From positions 102,384-113,973 of the forward strand of contig MU646584.1 in NCBI GenBank assembly GCA_026770585.1: a stretch of 11,590 bases of DNA, in the 5' to 3' direction. Position 1 is the first letter of the stretch, and each line of letters opens with the position of its first letter. Positions 1-5,807 of the stretch are shown piece after piece. This DNA is from Baffinella frigidus. Taxonomy: Eukaryota; Cryptophyceae; Cryptomonadales; Baffinellaceae. The notes beneath the pieces are model-generated. The model saw only the letters and a list, made by a program, of their open reading frames with translations, ran no database searches and was not told where the DNA came from. The translations under genes were made by a program, and so were the position numbers.

Positions 1-234
1 GGGGCGGTGGATGCTACGCTCGCAAGGTGCCCTCCTACCCTGCTCAAAAAAGAGAGATTTTGTTGATTGCAAGATGAGCATGACCATATGCTAAGACCCC
101 CTGCCGTTTTTTTTGGTACTACAAGGATCTGGAGTGCTCTTACACACTACACGTTGTCGTTGTAGAAAAGAAGGGCGGTCTGGTCAAATTTGACCAGATA
201 GGCCTACCTTAGAGTGAGTACTGGAGGGTTCGGG
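1..234. other. Mostly unique DNA, no gene seen; one perfect palindrome
   Basis: No coding frame or recognisable repeat was found here. The notable structure is a 20-bp perfect palindrome at 179-198 with centre TGGTCAAATTTGACCA. A short poly-T run lies near 107-114. The left edge is cut by the window, so any element beginning further upstream would not be recognised. Confidence 0.5.
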
Positions 235-767
235 GTCTTGGAGCCATCAAGCACTTCGGAACCCCGCCCACTCGTTCCGAAGCGGATCTAATCGAGCATG
301 GAGATTGAGTCAATAACCCCTGAGCGATAAGACTAGGACCCCTATGACCCTACGGTAGGCAACCCGTAGGGACATAGGGGGGTTCCTACGGATCAGGTAA
401 CGGAAACTCGGCCCGAAATGGGCCGAAATCCCTAAGGGTCTTGAAGCCATCCCGCCCACTCATTCCGAAGCGGATCAAATCGAGCATGGAGATTGAGTCA
501 ATAACCCCTGAGCGATAAGACTAGGACCCCTATGACCCTACGGTAGGCAACCCGTAGGGACATAGGGGGGTTCCTACGGATCAGGTAACGGAAACTCGGC
601 CCGAAATGGGCCGAAATCCCTAAGGGTCTTGAAGCCATCCCGCCCACTCATTCCGAAGCGGATCAAATCGAGCATGGAGATTGAGTCAATAACCCCTGAG
701 CGATAAGACTAGGACCCCTATGACCCTACGGTAGGCAACCCGTAGGGACATAGGGGGGTTCCTACGG
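235..767. repeat. Tandem array, about 3 copies, 188-bp period
   Basis: Three head-to-tail units start at the GTCTTG at 235, 438 and 626. From the segment GAGATTGAGTC (301, 489, 677) onward the period is exactly 188 bp. Unit 1 is about 15 bp longer, because it has a CTTCGGAAC/GTTCCGAAG hairpin segment absent from the others. Units 2 and 3 look essentially identical where they overlap, which suggests recent duplication. Unit 3 is truncated at about 767, where the sequence turns into the opposite arm of a palindrome. Each unit contains a small hairpin, CCTATG-A-CCCTACGG / CCGTAGGG-A-CATAGG. I do not recognise it as a known satellite. Confidence 0.9.
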
Positions 768-815
768 GTTGCCTACTGCAGGGTCCTAGACCTTATCGCT
801 AAGGGGTTACTCAAA
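677..815. mobile_element. Foldback element; left arm is the amplified 188-bp unit
   Basis: The left arm (about 681-748) and right arm (about 759-815) are inverted copies. The outer ends read TTGAGTCAATAACCCCTGAG and, on the other side, CGCTAAGGGGTTACTCAA. The inner part GTAGGCAACCCGTAGG pairs with CCTACGGGTTGCCTAC. The arms differ by scattered substitutions and a small indel, so they are an aged inverted repeat rather than an artefactual perfect fold. No open reading frame lies inside. This looks like a short non-autonomous terminal-inverted-repeat (TIR) element; assignment to a superfamily is not possible. Only its left arm has been multiplied into the upstream array. Confidence 0.7.
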
Positions 816-859
816 ATCCCTTGGGAGTGCGCTGTGTGGCCTGCACGGCTCCTGCCCGG

Positions 860-1069
860 TACCACCAACCCTCACGGCGAGACCAAATCAACGAATTCTT
901 GGAGCCATTTCCCCCTTGCAGAGGGGTCGAATATGACCCCGCTCACAAAAACAATACAAGGTTAAAAGTCCCATTCTCCACAAACGTCAGGTTTTGGGAG
1001 TTTAAAAAGCCCTTTGCACAAAAGGTCGAAAATCGTCGATTTGGTCCCCGCCTATGAGGGTTGGTGGTA
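860..1069. mobile_element. 210-bp TIR element (D)
   Basis: The left arm 860-894 starts TACCACCAACCCTC. The right arm 1033-1069 ends GAGGGTTGGTGGTA. They are inverted copies of about 35 bp with a few mismatches and a 2-bp indel. The interior, about 140 bp, is not palindromic and contains the recurrent motif TTGGAGCCATT near 899. A short frame from 821 runs through it, but it reads across both arms and is not credible as a gene. The end motif GGTTGGTGGTA also occurs at the inner edge of element K and next to element N2. No target-site duplication is obvious. Confidence 0.7.
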
Positions 1070-1560
1070 GAGGGGTATATCGCTGCGCGGGGACTGAGTA
1101 CCACTCGACCGCCGCACCCCTCTGGCGCTGGCTGCTCGACTCACGTCTGGCGCGCTACGGATGGCACTGCCTGCTCCGCTCACGCAGCCCCTCTGGCTGG
1201 CGCTGGCTGCTGTACCTCGGGCGTTGACCCTCGACCGAGGTTCATAACCTTACTGCCCAGGCTCGGAACCTCCTTGGGCGTTGCCGCGCGACTGCCGCAC
1301 CCCTCTGGCACCGGGGGGCTTGATGTGATCCGAAAGGAAGCATGGCCTTTCCGCAGAACCAGTTCCAGTGTCCGCCTATGGCGGGAGTTAACAGAACCTA
1401 AGGACCTAATGGCTGGTGGCAGGCAACCAATCACTGCCTCAATCTGCTGTTCTTCGGGTATTGACGCTCGACTGACGCACCCCTATCTCTGCTCTCAGGC
1501 AATCACGTGACCCGCGGCGGCCGCAAGCCGTGCCGATGCGCGCCAAGTTCATCTCGGAAG
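1070..1560. repeat. Patchwork of short dispersed direct repeats
   Basis: No gene is supported. Two motifs recur. The first is GC-rich, CGCACCCCTCTGG followed by GCTGGCTGCT, near 1111, 1183 and (partial) 1292. The second is CTGCTGTNCNTCGG followed by a CTCGACTGACGCACCCC tail, near 1207, 1444 and 1704, with tail only near 2035. Open frames on both strands here are low-quality and rich in Ala, Gly, Ser, Pro and Arg. The segment from about 1490 to 1548 recurs as a diverged direct copy at 2168-2228, keeping GACCCGCGGC and GCCGATGCGCGC. This is probably a remnant of one or more older repeat families. Confidence 0.6.
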
Positions 1561-1593
1561 ACAACTGAATCAGTTCCTTTTCAATAGGAGGTT

Positions 1594-1674
1594 GCATAGG
1601 AGAAATCACTCAGGGCATAGTAAACTCAACCAGGCGTCCCAATCAAACGAGAAACGCTAATCAGCGAACTGATT
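1594..1674 (+). repeat. Left arm of a distant 81-bp inverted-repeat pair (E)
   Basis: This segment is about 88% identical to the reverse complement of 2083-2163 (about 10 mismatches in 81, counted by eye). Landmarks are GGGCATAGTAAACT and GGCGTCCCAATCAAACG. The segment sits inside a 12-bp inverted repeat, CTGAATCAGTTC at 1565-1576 and GAACTGATTCAG at 1666-1677, so it may be an independent ~113-bp element. No coding content. Confidence 0.8.
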
Positions 1675-1817
1675 CAGCCATCGTTCGAGATGGAAGTGGC
1701 GGGCTGCTGTTCCTCGGCGATCAACCCTCGACTGACGCACCCCGTGAGCCCGTCGTGGGTTCGAGGCCACAGGACGCCCTTTTTTGGGTGAAAAAGAGGC
1801 CCTTCACGGACCCCCCC

Positions 1818-1851
1818 TGCCGGCGGGGTCCGTCCCTTGAGCTGGCAATCA
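1818..1851 (+). repeat. 34-bp direct repeat, copy 1
   Basis: Starts TGCCGGCGGGGTCCGTCCC and recurs at 1993-2026 with one mismatch. A third partial copy (TGCCGGCGGGG) is at about 2377. Copy 1 also forms a hairpin with the preceding bases: ACGGACCCC at 1806-1814 pairs with GGGGTCCGT at 1825-1833. Between the two copies the motif TTTTTGGAGCCATT occurs twice, near 1869 and 1922. Confidence 0.8.
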
Positions 1852-1992
1852 CCCTTGGAACGGGTCCGTTTTTGGAGCCATTGGCCCCTTCCCATTCACG
1901 AGACCCCCCCGCAAACGAGTCTGTTTTTGGAGCCATTCAACGTTTTGGTACCCTTACCATCCTCCTGGACTGTCTTAGCCCAGCGGATTGTC

Positions 1993-2026
1993 TGCCGGCG
2001 GGGTCCGTCCCTTGAGCCGGCAATCA
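1993..2026 (+). repeat. 34-bp direct repeat, copy 2
   Basis: Matches 1818-1851 at 33 of 34 positions by eye. It lies just upstream of a CGACTGACGCACCCC tail of the dispersed repeats described in 1070-1560. Confidence 0.8.
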
Positions 2027-2082
2027 TTTCACTGAGCGACTGACGCACCCCGTGAGCAGGCAATCAAACGACCCGCGGCTCG

Positions 2083-2163
2083 TAATCAGTTCGCTTATAA
2101 GCGTTTCGCGTTTAATTGGGACGCCTAATTAAGTTTACTATGCCCTGACTAATTTCTCCTATG
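2083..2163 (-). repeat. Right arm of the E inverted-repeat pair
   Basis: Inverted copy of 1594-1674. It is flanked by 31-bp direct repeats (2054-2084 and 2168-2198) that start GAGCAGGCA and end GCGGCTCGTA and differ at one base. This flanking duplication is far longer than typical transposon target-site duplications, so it may reflect recombination between direct repeats instead. Confidence 0.8.
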
Positions 2164-2241
2164 GAATGAGCAGGCAGTCAAACGACCCGCGGCTCGTAGC
2201 GCGGCAAGCGGCGCCGATGCGCGCTAAGTGGCTCTTGGCGC

Positions 2242-2426
2242 ACCTCGAAGGCAGCTCTCCGCCTCAAGACGTTGGAGGTTCGCTCAAGGACCTGCGTCGG
2301 AGGCCTGTGCCTCGCTCATAGGAACACGCAAGGCAGTCACGACCGACCGTCTGGCTTCGGCGTCCGTTCACGAGCCTGCCGGCGGGGCTGTTCCACGAGG
2401 TCTTGAGGCGGAACTTGTGAGGTTCA
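2242..2426. repeat. Probable degenerate inverted-repeat element
   Basis: A perfect 12-bp inverted pair, CCGCCTCAAGAC (2259-2270) and GTCTTGAGGCGG (2400-2411), has weaker complementarity outside it (ACCTCGAAGG near 2242 against TTGTGAGGTT near 2414). It abuts element A1. No coding frame of quality. It could be an old TIR element or coincidence extended by low-level repeats. Confidence 0.4.
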
Positions 2427-2544
2427 GGGGTACCTCGTTCATCAGAAACCGCCCCCCCTCCTAGGACCACCGTAGGGCCCTGGGCGTAGGCCTACTGTAG
2501 GGTCGTGCGGGGGGGCGCTTTCTTATGCGCGAGGTACCCTTGTA
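2424..2544. mobile_element. Foldback element A1 (family A)
   Basis: First of seven copies of a ~121-bp palindromic family. Its left end resembles TACAGGGGTACCTCG, followed by a CATAAGAAAC block, a C-tract and CTAGGACC. The right half is the reverse complement, with a G-tract of about 7 and GAGGTACCCTTGTA at the end. The centre carries the CCTACTGTAGG palindrome. It has no coding capacity and is probably a non-autonomous foldback (MITE-like) element. Confidence 0.85.
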
Positions 2545-2691
2545 TTGTTGCGACCGTCAGGGGACAACGTCCCGTGTGTGGATAGATGGACTGTGTCCTG
2601 AGAGAGAGGGTGTGTTTGGTAAGGGGGGACCGAGTGTGGGGGCTTGTGAGGTATCCCTCCAGTCCCCGTGGGGTCAAAATTGACCCCACAG
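2545..2691. other. Spacer with a short perfect hairpin
   Basis: No gene. A hairpin GTGGGGTCAA-AA-TTGACCCCAC lies at 2668-2689 (10-bp arms). The stretch GAGAGAGGGTGTG near 2601 has a diverged counterpart near 3145, so even this spacer shares sequence with the later part of the region. Confidence 0.5.
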
Positions 2692-2790
2692 AGGCAGGTC
2701 CCAGGGCCCTATCCCTCAAGTGACCAACGGGCGATTGGTCACTTAAGGGACACGGTAGGGCGTATGAGCCTACTGGCCACTTAGGGGATA
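2692..2790 (+). repeat. Repeat B1, interrupted by a hairpin
   Basis: Member of a ~70-bp direct-repeat family with landmarks AGGCAGGTCC, AGGGCCCTA, GTAGGGCGTATGAGCCTACT and CCACTTAAGGGAT. B1 has an extra block at about 2711-2750. This is a 16-bp-arm hairpin, TCCCTCAAGTGACCAA with a 7-nt loop and its inverted copy, one mismatch. B1 runs directly into element A2. Confidence 0.8.
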
Positions 2791-2907
2791 GGGGTACCTC
2801 GCTCGTAAGACAGTGCCTCCCCCTAGGACCCTACAGTAGGGCTATGCCTAGTGCCATGTGGTGGTCCGGGGGGGGGGGCGGGTTCTTAGGAGTGAGGTAG
2901 CCCTGTG
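2789..2907. mobile_element. Foldback element A2 (family A)
   Basis: Degenerate copy: GGGGTACCTCGCTCGTAAGA at the left, CTAGGACCCTACAGTAGGGC in the middle, a run of about 10 G and GTGAGGTAGCCCTGTG at the right. Its outer ends have drifted from TACAGGGG. No coding content. Confidence 0.8.
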
Positions 2908-3068
2908 TTGTTGTGAGAGTGTGGGGGCAGCGTCTCGTGGGACTCTTGGGACGCGGTGCCGTGTAGGATAGCCGGAGTGACTTTGCACGTCACTGTCTCC
3001 CCAGGCAGTCCCGTGTATGATAGAGGGACTATATAGCCCATAAGTGGCCATGCCCACAAATTTGAGGG

Positions 3069-3139
3069 CCTAGAGGTCCTAGGCAGGTCCTAGGGCCCTA
3101 CCGTAGGGCGTATGAGCCTACTGGGCACTTAAGGGATAT
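3069..3139 (+). repeat. Repeat B2 (family B)
   Basis: Uninterrupted copy: AGGTCCTAGGCAGGTCCTAG, then GGGCCCTACCGTAGGGCG, TATGAGCCTACTGGGC and ACTTAAGGGATA. Compared with B1 it lacks the ~40-bp hairpin insert, so B1 is the derived form if the hairpin was gained. The flanks (2908-3068 and 3140-3227) hold no gene. The phrase CCCGTGTA(G/T)GAT(A/G)G occurs near 3013 and 5603. Confidence 0.8.
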
Positions 3140-3227
3140 CCTCAGAGAGAGGGTGTGGTAAGTGAGGACCATGTCTAGGACAAGCCCGCCTCGAATCGTC
3201 AGATCGACTTTTCGGGGTGGGCTCTAT

Positions 3228-3356
3228 TACTGGGGTACCTCGCTCATAAGAAACTGTCCCCCCCATAGGACCACCATACGGCCCAAGCGTAGGCCTAGCG
3301 TATGGTCCTAGCTAGGGGGGGGGGGATTTGTTAGAGCGAGGTACATGTACCCTTGC
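3228..3356. mobile_element. Foldback element A3 (family A)
   Basis: Left end TACTGGGGTACCTCGCTCAT and CATAAGAAAC block, then a C-tract. The right arm has a run of about 11 G and GAGCGAGGTAC. The right terminus carries a small ATGTAC duplication before CCCTTGCA, which distinguishes this copy. No coding content. Confidence 0.8.
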
Positions 3357-3472
3357 ATGTGTGAGTAAGGTGAGTAAGGGGGGCGCCGCGCGGACGCGCG
3401 CCATGTTTCTGTGTTTGGTATCAAGAGTGTCGAGGTCTCGAAGATGTGTGTTTGGCGGCGCCTCAACGCTAT

Positions 3473-3526
3473 GGGAGAGAGAGAGCGAGCGAGCGAGCGA
3501 GCGAGAGAGCCAGAAAGAGAGAGAGT
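3473..3526 (+). repeat. GA/GAGC microsatellite
   Basis: Purine-rich tract of GAGA and GAGC units directly abutting element A4, replacing that element's expected outer end. Frames through it are low-complexity (Glu/Arg/Ser) and not genes. Confidence 0.9.
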
Positions 3527-3639
3527 TTCGCTCATAAGAAAGCGCCCTCCCCTCTAGAGAACCACAATAGGCACCTAGGCATATGCCTACTGTAGGGTCC
3601 TGGGGGGAGGCACTTTGTTATGAGCGAGTAAACCCTGTA
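3525..3639. mobile_element. Foldback element A4, left end lost to microsatellite
   Basis: The inner left arm (TCGCTCATAAGAAAGCGCC) and whole right arm ending GAGCGAGTAAACCCTGTA are present. The expected outer left end TACAGGGGTACC is missing, with the purine microsatellite in its place. This suggests tract expansion or slippage into the element end. Confidence 0.8.
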
Positions 3640-3761
3640 CCAGAACCGTGTCCCATGGAACCCTTTGGCTCTCCAGAAAGATGTATGTTTTCGCTTACTC
3701 CCACACTCATCTGGCGATCCCCTATTCCTCAAGAGGTCAGGCCGTCAAATTCGACACGCCA

Positions 3762-3830
3762 AGAGGTCCTAGGCAGGTCTTAGGGCCCTACGATAGGGCG
3801 TATGAGCCTACTCGCCACTTGAGGGATTTC
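3762..3830 (+). repeat. Repeat B3 (family B)
   Basis: Same landmarks as B2: AGGTCCTAGGCAGGTCTTAG, GGGCCCTACGATAGGGCG, TATGAGCCTACTCGCC, ACTTGAGGGAT. It lies between A4 and a large GA microsatellite. The intervening 3640-3761 holds no recognisable feature. Confidence 0.8.
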
Positions 3831-3924
3831 CCATCATGCGTATCCCTATTTGCAAAGAGGAACGAGCCCGGCGCGAAACGAAACAGGCCCGTGAGGTGAC
3901 CGAACTTGCGACGGTTCTCGGGCT

Positions 3925-4221
3925 CGAGAGAGAGAGCGAGAGATAGAGCGAGAGCGAGAGCGAGCGAGCGAGAGAGGGAGAAGGAGAGAGAGAGCGAGAG
4001 CGAGAGCGAGCGAGATAAAGGGAGAGGGAGAGGGAGAGGGAGGGAGAGAGAGAGAGCGCGAGAGATAGAGGGAGAGCGAGAGATAGAGGGAGAGCGAGAG
4101 GGAGAGCGAGAGGGAGAGCGAGAGGGAGAGCGAGAGGGAGATGGAGAGAGCGAGAGTGAGAGAGAGCAAGCGCGAGAGCGAGAGAGAGCGAGAGCGAGAG
4201 CGAGAGAGCGAGCGAGCGACA
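3925..4221 (+). repeat. Large GAGAGCGAGA-type microsatellite
   Basis: About 300 bp of imperfect GAGA, GAGC and GGGAGA units on the plus strand. Sub-blocks show a higher-order period, for example repeated GAGAGGGAGAGC. Long frames on both strands (Glu/Arg/Ser on plus, Ser/Leu/Arg/Pro on minus) are caused by the low complexity and should not be annotated as proteins. Polypurine tracts of this kind can form triplex or slipped structures. Confidence 0.95.
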
Positions 4222-4306
4222 GACCCATACACCGTACTCATATCCTCCCTACCTCTCTAATATCATTGCTCGTGCCCCGCGCAGCGCATGCACCGCTCGT
4301 GCCCCC

Positions 4307-4427
4307 TACAGGGGTACCCCGCTCACAAGAAACCGCAACCCTCTAGGACCCTACGGTAGGCCTATGCCTAGGGCCCTACGGTGGTCCTAGGGGTGGGGCG
4401 GTTTCTTATGTGAGAGGTACCCCTGTA
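4307..4427. mobile_element. Foldback element A5 (best-preserved family A copy)
   Basis: 121 bp with both ends intact: TACAGGGGTACCCCGCTCAC at the left and GAGGTACCCCTGTA at the right. The arms carry AAGAAACCGC / GCGGTTTCTT and CTAGGACC / GGTCCTAG, with TAGGCCTATGCCTA at the centre. Ends of TA-CAGGGG and CCCCTG-TA would fit a TA target site, but an element whose own end includes TA reads the same. No coding content. Confidence 0.9.
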
Positions 4428-4803
4428 GTGAAGCTTGACGCTGCCGTGCCTACATGTCCGTTTCAACAAAGTGGTCTTCTCTCTCGCCCCGTTCAGAACT
4501 CGCGCGATGCCGATCCGCACCTCCCTCCCTACTGAGGAGACCAGAGCCAGGCTATGCTCCACAACTTCTCTTCCATCGGTAGGAGGTGGAGTTAGAATCC
4601 ATCCGGGAAATGCTCGTATGAGCGGCCGACACGGGGTACAGTAAGTGGCACAATGCGCAGCATGTGCGGCGCTGACGCTGGTTGTTCGGCAATAAATTAT
4701 CAATCTCTCTACTGAGGAGAGGGGAAACGGCCAAACCGCCGCGTCCTATCTCGGGCTGGCCCGACAGGGTACGTGACTTGTGTAAAGCCGCTCAGACTAC
4801 TCC
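4428..4803. other. Largely unique spacer, no gene recognised
   Basis: Little repeat content apart from CTACTGAGGAGA at about 4532 and 4712, each near a CT-rich stretch. Frames of 60-110 residues occur on both strands. The longest, on the minus strand, takes its C-terminus from element A5. I see no domain or motif. If the locus contains real exon sequence, this and 4927-5141 are the least repetitive candidates, but nothing positive supports that. Confidence 0.4.
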
Positions 4804-4926
4804 TACAGGGGTACCTTGCTCACAAGAAAACGCACCCCGCCTAGGACCACCATAGGGCCCTACGCATAGGCCTATCGTAGGGTCCTGGGGGGGGGGGCGT
4901 TTTCTTATGAGCGAGGTACCCCTGTA
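4804..4926. mobile_element. Foldback element A6 (family A)
   Basis: Ends TACAGGGGTACCTTGCTCAC and GAGCGAGGTACCCCTGTA, with arms AAGAAAACGC / GCGTTTTCTT. A CCCCGCC tract on the left is opposed by a run of about 11 G on the right. Well preserved, 123 bp, no coding content. Confidence 0.9.
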
Positions 4927-5141
4927 CAGGGGGCTTGACATGGGGTTTGTCCCCATTGGGGAACATTGATCATTGGCAGCTCTGGCATCACTTCCGCCTA
5001 CTGAACCATTGTCTCGAAGACAGTGGCTACTGCCTCCCGCCAAGTCCTCGAGGACTTGGTTCAGGAGGTTGACGATCTTCCAGCTTCCTGGGCGAACGAC
5101 GCGCCGATTGTGACCCAGCGCCCTCAACGTTTTCATAGGCT
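4927..5141. other. Spacer with a 20-bp perfect palindrome
   Basis: CCAAGTCCTCGAGGACTTGG at 5040-5059 is a perfect 20-bp palindrome. A smaller hairpin (TGTCT-CGA-AGACA) lies at about 5011-5023. A minus-strand frame covers the segment, but its C-terminus comes from element A6 and no domain is recognisable. The stretch TTCCTGGGCGAACGACG near 5085 has a relative near 5506. Confidence 0.4.
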
Positions 5142-5302
5142 CGCAACCTATAATTAGTTTTGTAAAGTAACTCGTTCCTGGTACAAATTATAAAACAAGA
5201 TCTCGTTTAAAAAGGAATTGGAGCCCTTTTGAGTTTTAAATGGACCTTGTTTTATAGTTTGTACCAGAACGAGTCGCTTTACAAAACTAATTATAGGTTG
5301 CG
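5142..5302. mobile_element. 161-bp foldback element L
   Basis: Arms 5142-5199 and 5246-5302 are inverted copies of about 58 bp with a few mismatches and one indel. Outer ends are CGCAACCTATAATTAG and its complement; inner ends are CTGGTACAAATTATAAAACAAG-like. The 46-bp AT-rich loop contains TTGGAGCCCTTTT. It is AT-richer than its surroundings, fitting an inserted element. The motif CTGGTACAAATT links it to the P family. A weaker hairpin (5302-5312 with 5338-5348) abuts its right end. Confidence 0.85.
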
Positions 5303-5369
5303 CCGCTATTAGTATCGCTACGCGCTCCTTTTCCTGGCTACTAGCGGCACCCTCCAGAGCTACATGTCA

Positions 5370-5490
5370 TACAGGGGTACCTCGCTCATAAGAACCCCCC
5401 CCCCCCTAGGACCCTACAGTAGGCCTATGCCTAGGGCCCTGTGGGGGTCCTATGGGGGGGGCAGTTTCGTATGAACGAGGTACCCCTGTA
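5370..5490. mobile_element. Foldback element A7 (family A)
   Basis: 121 bp, ends TACAGGGGTACCTCGCTCAT and GAACGAGGTACCCCTGTA. The left C-tract is about 12 long and the opposed right G-run about 9, so the homopolymer arms are not equal. The centre GTAGGCCTATGCCTAGGGC matches A5. Confidence 0.9.
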
Positions 5491-5493
5491 CCC

Positions 5494-5566
5494 CACGTCG
5501 TTCGCTTCCTGCGCGAACGACGTGTCGGTGCGAAGTCTTATCACCCGACGTGTCGGTGCGAAGTCT
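5494..5566. repeat. Perfect 12-bp hairpin plus 21-bp tandem repeat
   Basis: CACGTCGTTCGC (5494-5505) and its exact inverted copy (5513-5524) surround a 7-nt loop. The right arm overlaps the first of two identical 21-bp direct repeats, 5518-5538 and 5546-5566 (start CGACGTGTCGGTGCG), period 28 bp. No gene. Confidence 0.85.
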
Positions 5567-5628
5567 AAAAATACAGTGGTGGGCCTAATCTGGGGACACA
5601 GTCCCGTGTAGGATGGCCGGCGATGCGG

Positions 5629-5662
5629 CAGGCCTAATGAGCCTACTCGCCACTTAAGGGAT
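5629..5662 (+). repeat. Repeat B4, partial (family B)
   Basis: Only the tail of the family is present: AATGAGCCTACTCGCC followed by ACTTAAGGGATA. The upstream half is absent or too diverged to recognise. Confidence 0.6.
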
Positions 5663-5680
5663 ACCCAGAAGAGCGCCTAC

Positions 5681-5708
5681 GCAAGGCGAGGTTTCTTCCT
5701 CGCCTTGC
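5681..5708. repeat. Perfect 11-bp hairpin
   Basis: GCAAGGCGAGG, a 6-nt loop TTTCTT, then CCTCGCCTTGC. Stable and T-rich only in the loop. No adjacent gene is established, so calling it a terminator is not justified. Confidence 0.7.
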
Positions 5709-5807
5709 TCGCCTTGGCGTCACGCCGCACCTTTCGCTCGTCCAACTCCCGACCCTGCCACCCCAGGAGCCCCACCCGAGAAGCCTCAGTCACGCACACC
5801 CAACCCC

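Noticed and set aside
235-820. CRISPR-like array
   Set aside because: The 188-bp units are contiguous and near identical throughout, with no short repeat alternating with unique spacers.
1690-1775. A GGTTCGAGGCC word resembling a tRNA B box (about 1758), suggesting a tRNA or tRNA-derived SINE
   Set aside because: No matching A box, no foldable T stem of five pairs with the standard loop, and no cloverleaf or 3' tail.
3788-4346. Long frames rich in Arg/Ser or Glu/Arg over the GA tract (SR-protein-like)
   Set aside because: They arise on both strands from GAGAGC microsatellite and have no non-repetitive domain.
4792-5136. 114-codon minus-strand frame with a protein-like first half
   Set aside because: No domain recognised, second half is element A6, and a 20-bp palindrome lies inside. 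Not enough to call a gene.
5681-5708. Intrinsic transcription terminator
   Set aside because: No upstream gene and no T-run after the stem; the window does not look bacterial.
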